64,000 nucleotides of DNA from an uncultured Lachnospiraceae bacterium (GTDB lineage Bacteria; Bacillota; Clostridia; Lachnospirales; Lachnospiraceae): contig CANSUS010000014.1 in the NCBI GenBank assembly GCA_947650155.1, forward strand, positions 1 to 64,000. Direction: 5' to 3'. Below are positions 16,380-25,293 of the stretch, piece after piece (within the stretch, counting starts at the first letter, position 1; each line of letters opens with the position of its first letter). The position numbers were made by a program, and so were the translations under genes. The notes under the pieces are model-generated. The model saw only the letters and a list, made by a program, of their open reading frames with translations, had not been told where the DNA came from and did no database searches.

Positions 16380-17645
16380 GTGACGGCGGATATCGTTATT
16401 ATAGGAGGCGGTCCTGCGGGACTTGCGGCAGCAGTTTCGGCGAAAGAAGCAGGTGTGGACCATATATTGATATTGGAACGGGATAAGGAACTGGGAGGGA
16501 TTTTGAACCAGTGTATCCATAATGGATTTGGTCTGCATACTTTTCATGAAGAACTTACAGGACCGGAATATGCAGCACGTTTCATAAGCAAAGTAAAAGA
16601 ACTTCAGATACCGTATATGCTGGAAACGATTGTGATTTCCATAGGAAATGATAAAACGGTAACAGCAATGAATAAAGAAAAAGGACTGTTTACAATCAAG
16701 GCAAAAGCGGTGATTCTTGCAATGGGATGCAGAGAAAGGGCAAGAGGAGCGTTGAATATACCAGGGTATCGTCCGGCGGGAATCTATTCTGCAGGAACAG
16801 CGCAGCGTTATGTAAATATGGAAGGAAGGATGCCCGGAAAAGAAGTTGTGATCTTAGGTTCAGGAGACATCGGGCTGATTATGGCAAGAAGAATGACACT
16901 GGAGGGGGCTAAAGTAAAGCTGGTTGCAGAAATTATGCCTTACTCCGGCGGATTAAAAAGAAATATTGTGCAATGTCTTGAGGACTACGATATTCCACTG
17001 AAATTGAACCATACGGTAACAGGGATTAAAGGAAAAGAGCGGGTGGAAAGCGTTACGGTTGCAAAAGTGGATGAAAACAGAAAACCCATTCCCGGAACGG
17101 AAGAAGAGATTACCTGCGATACACTGCTGCTTTCCTGCGGGCTGATTCCTGAAAACGAGCTTTCCAAAGAAGCGGGTGTTTTGTTGAATCCAGTAACATC
17201 GGGTCCCTTTGTAAACGAAAGTCTGGAGACCAGTGAAGCGGGGATTTTTGCATGCGGCAATGTGCTGCACGTGCATGATCTGGTAGATTATGTGTCTGGA
17301 GAGGCACAGACTGCGGGAGAGAAAGCAGCGGCCTATGTAAAGGGTCTTCTGCCGGCATCAAAGGAAGAAACAACAGCGGTATCAGCAGAATCGGGAGTGC
17401 GCTATACGGTTCCTTCCAAGCTGGATATAACAAGAATGGATGAAGAGCAGATGATCAGATTTCGTGTAGATAATATATACAGAAATGCATATATTGCAGT
17501 GTATTTGAATGAGAAATGCATCAAAAAAATAAAGCGGCCAATGCTTGCACCGGGAGAAATGGAGCAGGTTAAACTGAGAAAAGCGGACATGGAACAATGT
17601 GATGGACTGGTAAAAATTACCATAAAAATAGAACAGGAAGTGTAG
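16380..17645 (+). CDS. NAD(P)/FAD-dependent oxidoreductase (pyridine nucleotide-disulfide type)
   Basis: 421 residues from a GTG at 16380, chosen because GGAGGAG sits 6 bases ahead. Earlier in-frame GTG (16356) and ATG (16365) codons lack this spacing. It has an FAD motif IVIIGGGPAGLAAAVSA, an NAD motif VVILGSGDIGLIMAR and a late GIFACGNVLHVHDLVD, typical of the family. A C-terminal extension of about 80 residues follows. In the three-gene arrangement DAO-type dehydrogenase/BFD, this protein and DUF1667, it is thought to form one electron-transfer complex, analogous to anaerobic glycerol-3-phosphate dehydrogenase. The substrate is uncertain, and no glycerol kinase or facilitator gene is nearby. 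Confidence 0.88.
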   Translation: MTADIVIIGGGPAGLAAAVSAKEAGVDHILILERDKELGGILNQCIHNGFGLHTFHEELTGPEYAARFISKVKELQIPYMLETIVISIGNDKTVTAMNKEKGLFTIKAKAVILAMGCRERARGALNIPGYRPAGIYSAGTAQRYVNMEGRMPGKEVVILGSGDIGLIMARRMTLEGAKVKLVAEIMPYSGGLKRNIVQCLEDYDIPLKLNHTVTGIKGKERVESVTVAKVDENRKPIPGTEEEITCDTLLLSCGLIPENELSKEAGVLLNPVTSGPFVNESLETSEAGIFACGNVLHVHDLVDYVSGEAQTAGEKAAAYVKGLLPASKEETTAVSAESGVRYTVPSKLDITRMDEEQMIRFRVDNIYRNAYIAVYLNEKCIKKIKRPMLAPGEMEQVKLRKADMEQCDGLVKITIKIEQEV

Positions 17646-17655
17646 CAGATTTGAG

Positions 17656-17681
17656 TGTCCGCTAAAGCGGACAGATGGGAG
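17656..17681 (+). promoter_or_regulatory. leader hairpin ahead of the DUF1667 ribosome site
   Basis: GTCCGC-TAAA-GCGGAC followed by AGATGGGAG and the ATG at 17687. It has the same architecture as at 13522-13547, but here it is inside an operon, 10 bases after a stop codon. That argues for a translational rather than a promoter-linked element. Confidence 0.6.
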
Positions 17682-17686
17682 CAAAA

Positions 17687-18058
17687 ATGGAAGAAAGAGA
17701 TCTTGTATGTATCTGCTGTCCTCTGGGATGCAGTTTGAAAGCAAAAATAGAAGAAAACGGAGAAGTGCATATTTCCGGGAATACTTGTAAAAGAGGCGAG
17801 GATTATGGAAAGAAAGAGACGACGGCTCCTACCCGTATTGTGACAACGACCGTGAGAATAAAAGGAGGGGTTCTGCCTGCCCTGTCTGTGAAAACACAGG
17901 ACGGAATACCCAAAAATAAAGTGTTTGAGTGTATTCAGGCGCTGCAGGATGTGGAGGTAGAAGCGCCGGTTCACATTGGGGATATTATTTTTGCAGATAT
18001 AGCAGGGACTGGGATTCCTGTGATTGCAACCAAAGAAGTGGAAAAATGCATGGAATGA
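17687..18058 (+). CDS. DUF1667 protein, small cysteine-rich partner of the FAD oxidoreductases
   Basis: 123 residues from ATG 17687. An ATG at 17675 overlaps the GGGAG site and is rejected as the start. The N-terminus CICCPLGC and a following NTCKRG give a cluster of cysteines suited to binding an Fe-S centre or zinc. The C-terminal half has VTTTVRIKGG and PVHIGDIIF. DUF1667 proteins are regularly encoded with GlpA-like and pyridine-nucleotide oxidoreductases, as here. The exact role is unknown. A terminator follows at 18091-18130. Confidence 0.88.
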   Translation: MEERDLVCICCPLGCSLKAKIEENGEVHISGNTCKRGEDYGKKETTAPTRIVTTTVRIKGGVLPALSVKTQDGIPKNKVFECIQALQDVEVEAPVHIGDIIFADIAGTGIPVIATKEVEKCME

Positions 18059-18090
18059 CCGGGAAAGCTAAAAAAAAATAAAAAAGATTA

Positions 18091-18130
18091 AAATACCAGT
18101 TGCTTTTTGATTAAGTAATTGGTATTTTTT
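18091..18130 (+). terminator. terminator of the oxidoreductase operon
   Basis: AAATACCAGTTGC pairs imperfectly with GTAATTGGTATTTTTT, leaving a T-tract on the forward strand. It lies between the DUF1667 stop and the GH36 gene. Confidence 0.65.
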
Positions 18131-18196
18131 ATATATAGGATTTATCGGAAACAGAAAAAAATATATCATATATTTGTTAAGGAAGGAACAGGGTTT

Positions 18197-20386
18197 ATGG
18201 GGATTGAATTTTTTGAACAGGACAGAGTATTTAAACTGGATACACCGAAAAGCAGTTATATCATTGGCATTGTAGATGAAGAAAATTTTGTCGGACACGC
18301 ATATTATGGAAAGAAATGCAGAGATCATCATCTGGGATATCTTTGCAGGACAGGTGAGGCGCCCTTTGTGCCTTCTAAAAATGCGAGGGACAGACTTTCT
18401 TTTTTGGATGCGTTTCCCTTTGAATATCCGACTCACGGACTTGGAGATTACAGGGAAAGCTGTATTTCGGTCAGGACAAAAGGAGGGCACAGCGCAGTAT
18501 CTTTAAGCTATACCGGTCATAAGATTTATAAAGGCAAACCAAAGCTTTCAGGTCTGCCGGCAACTTTTGGGTCAGAAGGGGAATGTACCACATTAGAACT
18601 TATTTGTGAGGATAAAGCGCTGAACATGGAAGTAGTGCTTTATTATAGTACATTTGAAGATACGGATGTGATAGCAAGAAGCGTGAAGATTACAAATAAG
18701 GGGAAAGAGCCGGTGTATCTCACCAGAGCGTTATCTGCCTGCTTAGAGATTGATAATCAGGATTTTGAACTTTTAACCATGCACGGTTCCTGGGCAAGGG
18801 AGAGAAAAATTCAGTATAGAAAAGTGGGGTATGGCAAGCAGGGTGTGACTTCCGAACGTGGGGAGTCCAGCCATCAGGATCATCCTTTTATTGCATTGAA
18901 AGCCGGTGATGCCACGCAGGAAAGAGGCGATGTATATGGAATACATTTTGTGTATTCGGGTAACTTTTTTGCACAGGCAGAGAAGAATCAATTTGATGTT
19001 GTGAGAGCCGTTATGGGGATTAATCCTCAGGATTTTTGCTGGAAACTGGAAGAAGGGGAAAGCTTTCAGACTCCCGAGGCCGTCATGGTTTATTCCTCAG
19101 AGGGTCTCGACGGCATGACCACGTCTCTTCACAAATTATACCGGAAACATCTGATCAGGGGCGAATATAAGGATAAGAAACGTCCTATATTGATCAATAA
19201 CTGGGAAGCAACCTATTTTGACTTTAATACAGAGAAGCTGATTCAGATTGCAAAACAGGCTTCAGAGCTTGGCATTGAGATGCTGGTTATGGATGACGGC
19301 TGGTTTGGCAGACGAAACGATGATAATACAAGTCTGGGCGATTGGACTGTGAACGAAGAAAAACTAAACGGCGGCTTAAATCATCTGGTAGAAGAAGTGA
19401 ATAAGCTTGGTATGAAATTCGGTATCTGGTTTGAACCGGAAATGATATCGCCGGATTCCGAGCTTTACAAAGCGCATCCCGACTGGGCGATCGCTGTACC
19501 GGGAAGAGAGCCTGGCAGGGCAAGAAATCAGTATGTACTCGATCTTAGCAGAAAAGAAGTGAGAGAGCATACTTATGAAAGTATTGCCAGCGTTTTAAGA
19601 AGCGCCAATATTGAGTATGTGAAATGGGATATGAACCGCCCGCTTAGCGATATTGGAAGTATGGAACTCGACGCGGACAGACAGGGCGAGCTTTTCCACA
19701 GATATGTTTTGGGCGTGTATGAATTACAGGAGAGACTGATTACGGAATTTCCGCATCTTCTGCTGGAAAACTGTTCCGGCGGAGGCGCCCGTTTTGACCC
19801 GGGCATGCTTTATTACAGCCCTCAGATTTGGTGTTCCGACGATACGGACGCGATTGAGAGACTTTCCATACAGGAGGGAACGGCGATGATTTATCCGCTG
19901 TCTACGATGGGAGCGCATGTTTCCGACTGCCCCAATCATACAGTAGGAAGGGTTACACCGTTTGAAACAAGAGGTTATGTGGCTTTGGCAGGAACCTTTG
20001 GCTATGAACTGGACGTGACAAAGATCCCGCAGGAAGACAGGGATCAAATTCCTGAACAGGTTAAAATGTATCATAAATACAATGATCTTGTAAGGGAAGG
20101 GGAATATTATAGAATTGCATCTTATTCGGTAAATCATGAATATGATTGTTATATGGTAGTATCAGAAGATAAGAGGGAGGCGCTTGTAACCTTTATTCAG
20201 GTTTTGAACCGTCCAAACTGCAAGAGTAGAAAAATAAAATTGAAAGGACTTTCGGAAGGGCTGGATTATACGATAGAGGGAGAAGAAGGAGTATACGCGG
20301 GCGATACGCTGATGAATGCAGGGATTCTGATTGAAAATCCGTGGGGAGATTTTAAAGGCAGACTGATTCATCTTACGGCAAGATAA
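18197..20386 (+). CDS. Alpha-galactosidase, GH36
   Basis: 729 residues from ATG 18197, preceded by AAGGAAGGAA; the longer frame reads through the upstream terminator and is rejected. It has the N-terminal beta-sandwich, TIM barrel and C-terminal sheet layout of GH36. The barrel has MLVMDDGWFG, WFEPEMISPDS, YVKWDMNRP (nucleophile Asp) and WCSDDTDA (acid/base Asp). No signal peptide is present, so it is cytoplasmic. In this locus it would remove alpha-1,6-galactose from imported galactomannan oligosaccharides before the phosphorylases act. It could equally process raffinose-type sugars. It opens the mannan locus and precedes a LacI gene by 48 bases. Confidence 0.95.
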   Translation: MGIEFFEQDRVFKLDTPKSSYIIGIVDEENFVGHAYYGKKCRDHHLGYLCRTGEAPFVPSKNARDRLSFLDAFPFEYPTHGLGDYRESCISVRTKGGHSAVSLSYTGHKIYKGKPKLSGLPATFGSEGECTTLELICEDKALNMEVVLYYSTFEDTDVIARSVKITNKGKEPVYLTRALSACLEIDNQDFELLTMHGSWARERKIQYRKVGYGKQGVTSERGESSHQDHPFIALKAGDATQERGDVYGIHFVYSGNFFAQAEKNQFDVVRAVMGINPQDFCWKLEEGESFQTPEAVMVYSSEGLDGMTTSLHKLYRKHLIRGEYKDKKRPILINNWEATYFDFNTEKLIQIAKQASELGIEMLVMDDGWFGRRNDDNTSLGDWTVNEEKLNGGLNHLVEEVNKLGMKFGIWFEPEMISPDSELYKAHPDWAIAVPGREPGRARNQYVLDLSRKEVREHTYESIASVLRSANIEYVKWDMNRPLSDIGSMELDADRQGELFHRYVLGVYELQERLITEFPHLLLENCSGGGARFDPGMLYYSPQIWCSDDTDAIERLSIQEGTAMIYPLSTMGAHVSDCPNHTVGRVTPFETRGYVALAGTFGYELDVTKIPQEDRDQIPEQVKMYHKYNDLVREGEYYRIASYSVNHEYDCYMVVSEDKREALVTFIQVLNRPNCKSRKIKLKGLSEGLDYTIEGEEGVYAGDTLMNAGILIENPWGDFKGRLIHLTAR

Positions 20387-20434
20387 CAGAATAACCGGTA
20401 AAAACATAAAAATGATGAAGGCAAGGTGACTACT

Positions 20435-21463
20435 ATGGGCAAAGCAGTAAAATTGGCAGATATTGCAAAGAGGATGAATGTAAGTACAGTAACGGTATCT
20501 AAAGCTTTATCGGGACAAAAAGGCGTCAGCGAACAGATGCGGGAAAAGATCAAACAGCTGGCAGATGAGCTGGGATATCGGCAGCCGTCTGCAGAGCGCC
20601 TTGCAAAGAAAAACAAAAGTTATAATATAGGGGTAATTATTGCAGAACATTATCTGGATAAATATAATTCTTTTTATTGGCAGATGTACCAGGAGGTCGC
20701 CACAAAGGCCGTACAAAAAGAATGCTTTACAATGCTGGAAGTAGTGACGACGGAAATGGAGACGGGACGGGAACTGCCTAAACTGATCAGGGAAGACAAA
20801 GTGGACGGTATGATTGTCGTTGGAAAACTTTCTCCGCAATATCTTCATAAAATGGAAGACGAAACAAAGACGCCGCTTATGTATCTTGATTTTTATGATG
20901 AAAACAGGGAATGCGACGCAGTTGTTACAGACAACTACTATGGAGCGTATCTTTTGACGAATTATTTATTCAGAATGGGACACAGGCAGATTGCTTATGT
21001 AGGAACGCTGCTTTATACGGGAAGCATTACGGACAGATATTTTGGATATGCCAAATCTCTTATGGAACATGGTGTGGAGATACGGGAAGACTGGATCATA
21101 AAGGACCGGGATATGGAACATGGAAAAGTCGGTGAAGACGGCGTTTTGCAGCTTCCAATGGAAATGCCCACAGCGTTTGTGTGCAACAGTGATCTGACGG
21201 CAAGTGAACTGATCAAGCTGTTGGAGGAAAACGGATACAGCGTACCGGAAGATGTCTCAGTTGTAGGATTTGATAATTATCTTTATCCCGGATTATGCGA
21301 TGTGGAAATAACGACTTATGAGGTAGACATGAAGGAAATGGCGCGAAAGAGTATCAATATCCTTATTAAAAAAATGGAAAATGAAAGTTATAAAAAGGGT
21401 GTTTCTGTCATTGAAGGACATCTTGTATACAAGGACAGTGTCTCTCAGCTGAAATGGGACTGA
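20435..21463 (+). CDS. LacI-family transcriptional regulator
   Basis: 342 residues from ATG 20435 with AAGGTG ahead; a GTG at 20426 is an alternative. The N-terminal HTH is KLADIAKRMNVSTVTVSKAL with the usual hinge, followed by a periplasmic-binding-protein-like sensor domain (residues 65-335) containing PEDVSVVGFDNY. It presumably represses the mannan genes until a mannooligosaccharide or similar inducer binds. It is clearly paralogous to the regulator at 46227-47246, sharing the STVTVSKAL recognition helix and sensor-domain motifs. The operator was not identified. Confidence 0.93.
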   Translation: MGKAVKLADIAKRMNVSTVTVSKALSGQKGVSEQMREKIKQLADELGYRQPSAERLAKKNKSYNIGVIIAEHYLDKYNSFYWQMYQEVATKAVQKECFTMLEVVTTEMETGRELPKLIREDKVDGMIVVGKLSPQYLHKMEDETKTPLMYLDFYDENRECDAVVTDNYYGAYLLTNYLFRMGHRQIAYVGTLLYTGSITDRYFGYAKSLMEHGVEIREDWIIKDRDMEHGKVGEDGVLQLPMEMPTAFVCNSDLTASELIKLLEENGYSVPEDVSVVGFDNYLYPGLCDVEITTYEVDMKEMARKSINILIKKMENESYKKGVSVIEGHLVYKDSVSQLKWD

Positions 21464-21470
21464 TCTTTGA

Positions 21471-21509
21471 AGAGAAACAAGGCTGCTGTTACGGCAGCCT
21501 TGTTTCTCT
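21471..21509. terminator. bidirectional terminator overlapping the AraC gene end
   Basis: A perfect 16-bp stem, AGAGAAACAAGGCTGC/GCAGCCTTGTTTCTCT with a 7-base loop, between convergent lacI and araC genes. The last seven codons and the stop of the AraC gene lie in its loop and right arm. Confidence 0.8.
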
Positions 21510-22391
21510 GTATATACGTGGAGTAATGCCCTCTCTGCGTTTAAAGAGATTAATAAAATGATTCGTATTTTCAATTCCGACCTTCGTACCAATTTCATGA
21601 ACTTTTAAATTTGTATTTTGTAAAAGTATCTTGGAATTCTCTATTCTGATCCGGTTCAGATATTGGATCGGAGAGTCTCCAAAACAATTGGAAAATTCCC
21701 GGCAAAGACGATATTTGTTAATGGAAAACAGGTTCTCCAGTTCATCAAGGGAATAATTGTGTTCATAGTGCGTATCAAAAAGCTGTTTCACTTCCAGAAG
21801 ATATTCCGGTACATGTATATTGCTTTTTTCTGCTTTTAAGAGTTGGGAAAGAAAAGTGACGCAGAGATTTGTCATATTTTGTTCATCTATCAGTTTGCAC
21901 ATGATATTTTCTTCCATGTTGTTTTGAAAAAGCAGATTAAAGTCATGTGTCAGTTTGCCGGAGACAATTGACTTTACAATACAGCCTGAAGCATTTTCTG
22001 TAGTTTCCATATAAAAAGGAAGATTTCCACCTCCGGCGAAAAGGACTTTGAATTTCCACGGTGCGGCAGTTGTCTGTAAAGTAAAAGGCTGATTACAGTG
22101 AAAGAAGAGAAGATCATCCTTTGACAGCAGATGACTTTTAACCGGACCGGCAGTCTCTATCTTCCCGCTTCCGGCGGTTGTATAAAGAAAACAATAGCAA
22201 TCAATGCCGGTAATATCGTAAAAGAAAGGAAAACCTGCTTCGACTGCAGCACGGGAATACAGAGTGATTAACTGCGTATTTGTCAGAGGGTTCTGTTCAT
22301 ATATATTACCCAAAAGTACAGTATCATCCAAACCGGAAGTCAGATGAGGCGGAACGCGGAAAGAATGCAAAAATGCAGATGCAAAATCCAT
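21489..22391 (-). CDS. AraC-family transcriptional regulator
   Basis: 300 residues from ATG 22391, where GAAAGGAAA provides the ribosome site; the upstream ATG at 22409 has none. Residues 30-170 form a cupin-like ligand domain. Residues 200-300 carry two HTH motifs with YSLDELENLFSINKYRLCRE and a second one with KVHEIGTKVGIENTNHFINL, ending in the typical GITPRIYR. It is divergently placed from the binding-protein/permease operon across a 312-base, very AT-rich gap, so it probably activates that operon when its sugar ligand is present. Confidence 0.92.
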   Translation of the reverse strand: MDFASAFLHSFRVPPHLTSGLDDTVLLGNIYEQNPLTNTQLITLYSRAAVEAGFPFFYDITGIDCYCFLYTTAGSGKIETAGPVKSHLLSKDDLLFFHCNQPFTLQTTAAPWKFKVLFAGGGNLPFYMETTENASGCIVKSIVSGKLTHDFNLLFQNNMEENIMCKLIDEQNMTNLCVTFLSQLLKAEKSNIHVPEYLLEVKQLFDTHYEHNYSLDELENLFSINKYRLCREFSNCFGDSPIQYLNRIRIENSKILLQNTNLKVHEIGTKVGIENTNHFINLFKRREGITPRIYRETRLP

Positions 22392-22703
22392 AATATTGTT
22401 TCCTTTCATTAAGATGTAACTTCATGATAGAGTATTGCAAAGTAAAAATCAAGGAAAAGTTAATATGAGAATTAAAATAAACTAAAAAAGGTTAATGTAA
22501 ATTCTTATAAGAAAGAAAATAATAGTAAAAATATACAAAAATAAAATATAAAAATTGTATAAATAAGGGAAAATCATAATAATAACAAAAATGGTATATA
22601 AATATCAATAATAAATGATGATTAAAAATTCAATATATATATAATTAAATTAAAGTTATTTAAAAAACTTTTAAACTAAAATTAATTTAGGGAGGAACTT
22701 CAA
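22392..22703. other. AT-rich divergent control region of the first importer operon
   Basis: About 310 bases of strikingly AT-rich sequence between the araC-type gene and the binding-protein gene. It must contain promoters for both, but so many TATAAT-like hexamers occur that none can be singled out by eye. GTTAAT-like words repeat near 22460 and 22492. No gene or structured RNA was seen. Confidence 0.5.
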
Positions 22704-24185
22704 ATGAAAATGAAGAAATTATTGGCATTTGGTTTGGCAGCTATGATGGCTGTTGGAACGATCGGATGTGGTAACTCTGACGGAGGCCAGGCAGAGTCAA
22801 ATGCACCGGCAGCAAACAACACAGACAATAATACAGACACAAATACCGAGGCAAACACCGATGAAAATGCAGACGCAGACAATAATGCGGATGCGGACAC
22901 AGGCGCAGGTGATGACGGCGCTTTAAGCTATGCGGGAATTACTCTTGGCGAGAGCTACACAGATGTTACAGCAACAATTAAATGGCTCACACACAGAACC
23001 GATCTGGTAGAAAATGGTTCTCTGGATAATTACATTGCTGACTTTAATACAATGTATCCAAACATTACAGTGGAAGTGGAAGGTATCACAGACTATGCAG
23101 AAGATGCTCTTCTTCGTCTTTCCAGCGGTAACTGGGGCGACATCATGTTTATCCCGGCAGTGGATAAAAATCTTTTAGGCGAGTATTTTTTAAGCTTTGG
23201 CGATCTTGCAACGATGGAAGGCGAAATCAGATTCCCTACCGCGTGGGAGTATGGCGGACAGGTATATGGTGTTCCTTCTACAGGTAACGCACAGGGTATC
23301 GTATACAACAAAGCAGTATTTGAAGCAGCGGGAATCACAGAACTTCCGAAAACTCCGGATGATTTCATTGCAGCATTGCAGGCGATTAAAGATAATACAG
23401 ATGCAACACCTCTTTATACAAACTATGCAGCAGGATGGACAATGGGTGCATGGGATGCTTACCTTGGAGGAACTGCAACAGGACAGTCTGATTATATGAA
23501 TCAGGAACTGTTACATACTGCAGAGCCGTTCAAAGATTACGGTGACGGAACTCATGCTTATGCAGTATATAAGGTTCTTTATGATGCAGTTGCAGGCGGA
23601 CTTACAGAAGACGACTTTACAACAACAGACTGGGAAGGCTGCAAGGGTATGATTAACAATGGTGAGATCGGATGTATGGTATTAGGTTCCTGGGCATTCT
23701 CACAGATGGTGGAAGCAGGCGACCACGGCGATGATATCGGATATATGCCTTTCCCGATTACCGTAAATGGAAAACAGTATGCATCAGCTGGACCTGACTA
23801 CAGCTTTGCTATTAACGTAAAAGCTTCTGAAGATAATCAGAAAGCATCTATGGTATTTGTTAAATGGTTTACCGAAAAATCAGGTTTCTCATACAATGAA
23901 GGCGGTGTTCCAATCGATTTAGAAGGAGAATATCCTGATCTTTACTCTGCATTTGACGGTATCGATATGGTAGCAGATGATCCGGCAGTAGCAGGTGAAG
24001 AAGATCTCTTTAATGAGTTAAACTCTGAATCTGAATTAAGTATTAATGCAGGCGGAGATGCTAAAGTACAGGCAATTGTTGAACATGCTGCAAACGGTGA
24101 CATGACATTTGATGACATTATGGCAGAATGGAATGCAAAATGGACTGGCGCACAGGAAAGCCTCAGCGTTGAAGTAACAAAATAA
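22704..24185 (+). CDS. Sugar ABC transporter substrate-binding lipoprotein
   Basis: A 493-residue family 1 solute-binding protein. It has a signal peptide with a lipobox-like TIGC (Cys near 23), then a 45-residue linker rich in Asn, Asp, Thr and Ala, then the two-lobed domain beginning near TATIKWLTHRTD. It contains GQVYGVPSTGNAQGIVYNK, the usual ligand-cleft strand. Bound to the outer face by its lipid, it would deliver mannooligosaccharides to the two permeases that follow. GGGAGGAAC precedes the ATG. Position with the 2-epimerase and GH130 genes makes a beta-mannooligosaccharide specificity likely. Confidence 0.92.
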   Translation: MKMKKLLAFGLAAMMAVGTIGCGNSDGGQAESNAPAANNTDNNTDTNTEANTDENADADNNADADTGAGDDGALSYAGITLGESYTDVTATIKWLTHRTDLVENGSLDNYIADFNTMYPNITVEVEGITDYAEDALLRLSSGNWGDIMFIPAVDKNLLGEYFLSFGDLATMEGEIRFPTAWEYGGQVYGVPSTGNAQGIVYNKAVFEAAGITELPKTPDDFIAALQAIKDNTDATPLYTNYAAGWTMGAWDAYLGGTATGQSDYMNQELLHTAEPFKDYGDGTHAYAVYKVLYDAVAGGLTEDDFTTTDWEGCKGMINNGEIGCMVLGSWAFSQMVEAGDHGDDIGYMPFPITVNGKQYASAGPDYSFAINVKASEDNQKASMVFVKWFTEKSGFSYNEGGVPIDLEGEYPDLYSAFDGIDMVADDPAVAGEEDLFNELNSESELSINAGGDAKVQAIVEHAANGDMTFDDIMAEWNAKWTGAQESLSVEVTK

Positions 24186-24208
24186 TAAAAACATATGAAA
24201 TGTTCAAG

Positions 24209-24239
24209 GGGCAGGGAATTACTTCCCCGCCCCGATTTT
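24209..24239 (+). terminator. GC-rich hairpin between binding protein and permease genes
   Basis: GGGGCAGGG/CCCCGCCCC followed by GATTTTAT. Such a hairpin after the binding-protein gene normally stabilises its mRNA or ends part of the transcripts, raising binding protein over permease levels. Confidence 0.6.
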
Positions 24240-24272
24240 ATAGTGTATGGACAGGGATAAGGAGGAATGGGT

Positions 24273-25292
24273 ATGACGGCTATCGCTGCTACGGGGAGTA
24301 AAGAGAAACAGCCATCAGGGTTTACAAAATGGCGTAAAAGTAGAAAAGGACAGCAGACAATTGTAATTGTTACGTTTATGTTTTTGCCTCTTTTGCTGTT
24401 ATTTACCTTTACATATCTGCCTTTTGCAGAAATGTTTACGTTTAGTTTTCAAAAGATGAAATATATTGGACCGAGAACTTTTGTAGGTCTGAAAAATTAT
24501 AAAGACGTTTTTTCCAGAAGCGATTGCTTTGGCGCACTGAAACTCAGCCTGTATTATATGGGCGGTTCTATCGTACAGCTTGCGCTTGCGCTCTATCTTG
24601 CTACGGTGCTCAGTTTTAAAGTGAAGGGAAGCGGCATATTTAAAGGGTTAATGTTCTTTCCCTATCTGATAAGCGGTATCGCAATCGGTTTTATTTTTAA
24701 ATTTTTCTACACAAGAGGATTTGTATTTGATACTGTACTCCAGTGGTGCGGATTTGAATTGGATAATCTTCCGTACTGGTTAAAAGATCAGCGGATTAAT
24801 AATATATCTTTGGTGGCAACCTCGGTCTGGAGGTATTTCGGACAGAACATGGTACTGTTTATCGGTGCAATTATGTCTGTGGATGCGGAAATGTATGAAG
24901 CGGCGGATCTGGACGGCGCAAATAAATTCCAGCAGTTTATGTACATTATTCTGCCGAGCATCAAGACGATTGTTACCTTAAATGTTATCCTGTCTATCAC
25001 GGGTTCGCTCAGTGCTTTTGAGCCGCCTTATGTTATTACGGATGGCGCAAATGGAACGGGAACGTATTTCGTTGTTATGAACGATATTGCCCATGTGCAG
25101 CAGAAGGTAGGTCTTGCCTCTGCAATGGCGATTGTGCTTTTGATGATTATTTTTGCAGCGACAATTCTTCAGAAACTGTTCTTTAAGTATGTATTTAAAG
25201 ATGCGGCGGATGAAGATAAAAATGCAGGAATAAAGAGACAGAAAAAGATTGAGAAGGAATTAAGAAAAAAACAGGGAAGGAGCGCGGTTTGA
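24273..25292 (+). CDS. Sugar ABC transporter permease (MalF/UgpA type)
   Basis: 339 residues with about six membrane helices. The start is taken at 24273, where AAGGAGG is 7 bases upstream; the ATG at 24267 overlaps that site. The cytoplasmic coupling loop EAADLDGANKFQQFMYIILP is the EAA motif that docks on the shared ATPase. The N-terminus is long and basic (TKWRKSRKGQQ). It pairs with the next gene, and no ATPase gene is in the operon. Confidence 0.93.
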   Translation: MTAIAATGSKEKQPSGFTKWRKSRKGQQTIVIVTFMFLPLLLLFTFTYLPFAEMFTFSFQKMKYIGPRTFVGLKNYKDVFSRSDCFGALKLSLYYMGGSIVQLALALYLATVLSFKVKGSGIFKGLMFFPYLISGIAIGFIFKFFYTRGFVFDTVLQWCGFELDNLPYWLKDQRINNISLVATSVWRYFGQNMVLFIGAIMSVDAEMYEAADLDGANKFQQFMYIILPSIKTIVTLNVILSITGSLSAFEPPYVITDGANGTGTYFVVMNDIAHVQQKVGLASAMAIVLLMIIFAATILQKLFFKYVFKDAADEDKNAGIKRQKKIEKELRKKQGRSAV

Positions 25293-25293
25293 T

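Noticed and set aside
15633-16547. 304-codon reverse-strand frame across the FAD oxidoreductase genes
   Set aside because: It is antisense to two well-supported genes with FAD motifs and Fe-S cysteines; it has no ribosome site, and its composition is that of a codon shadow.
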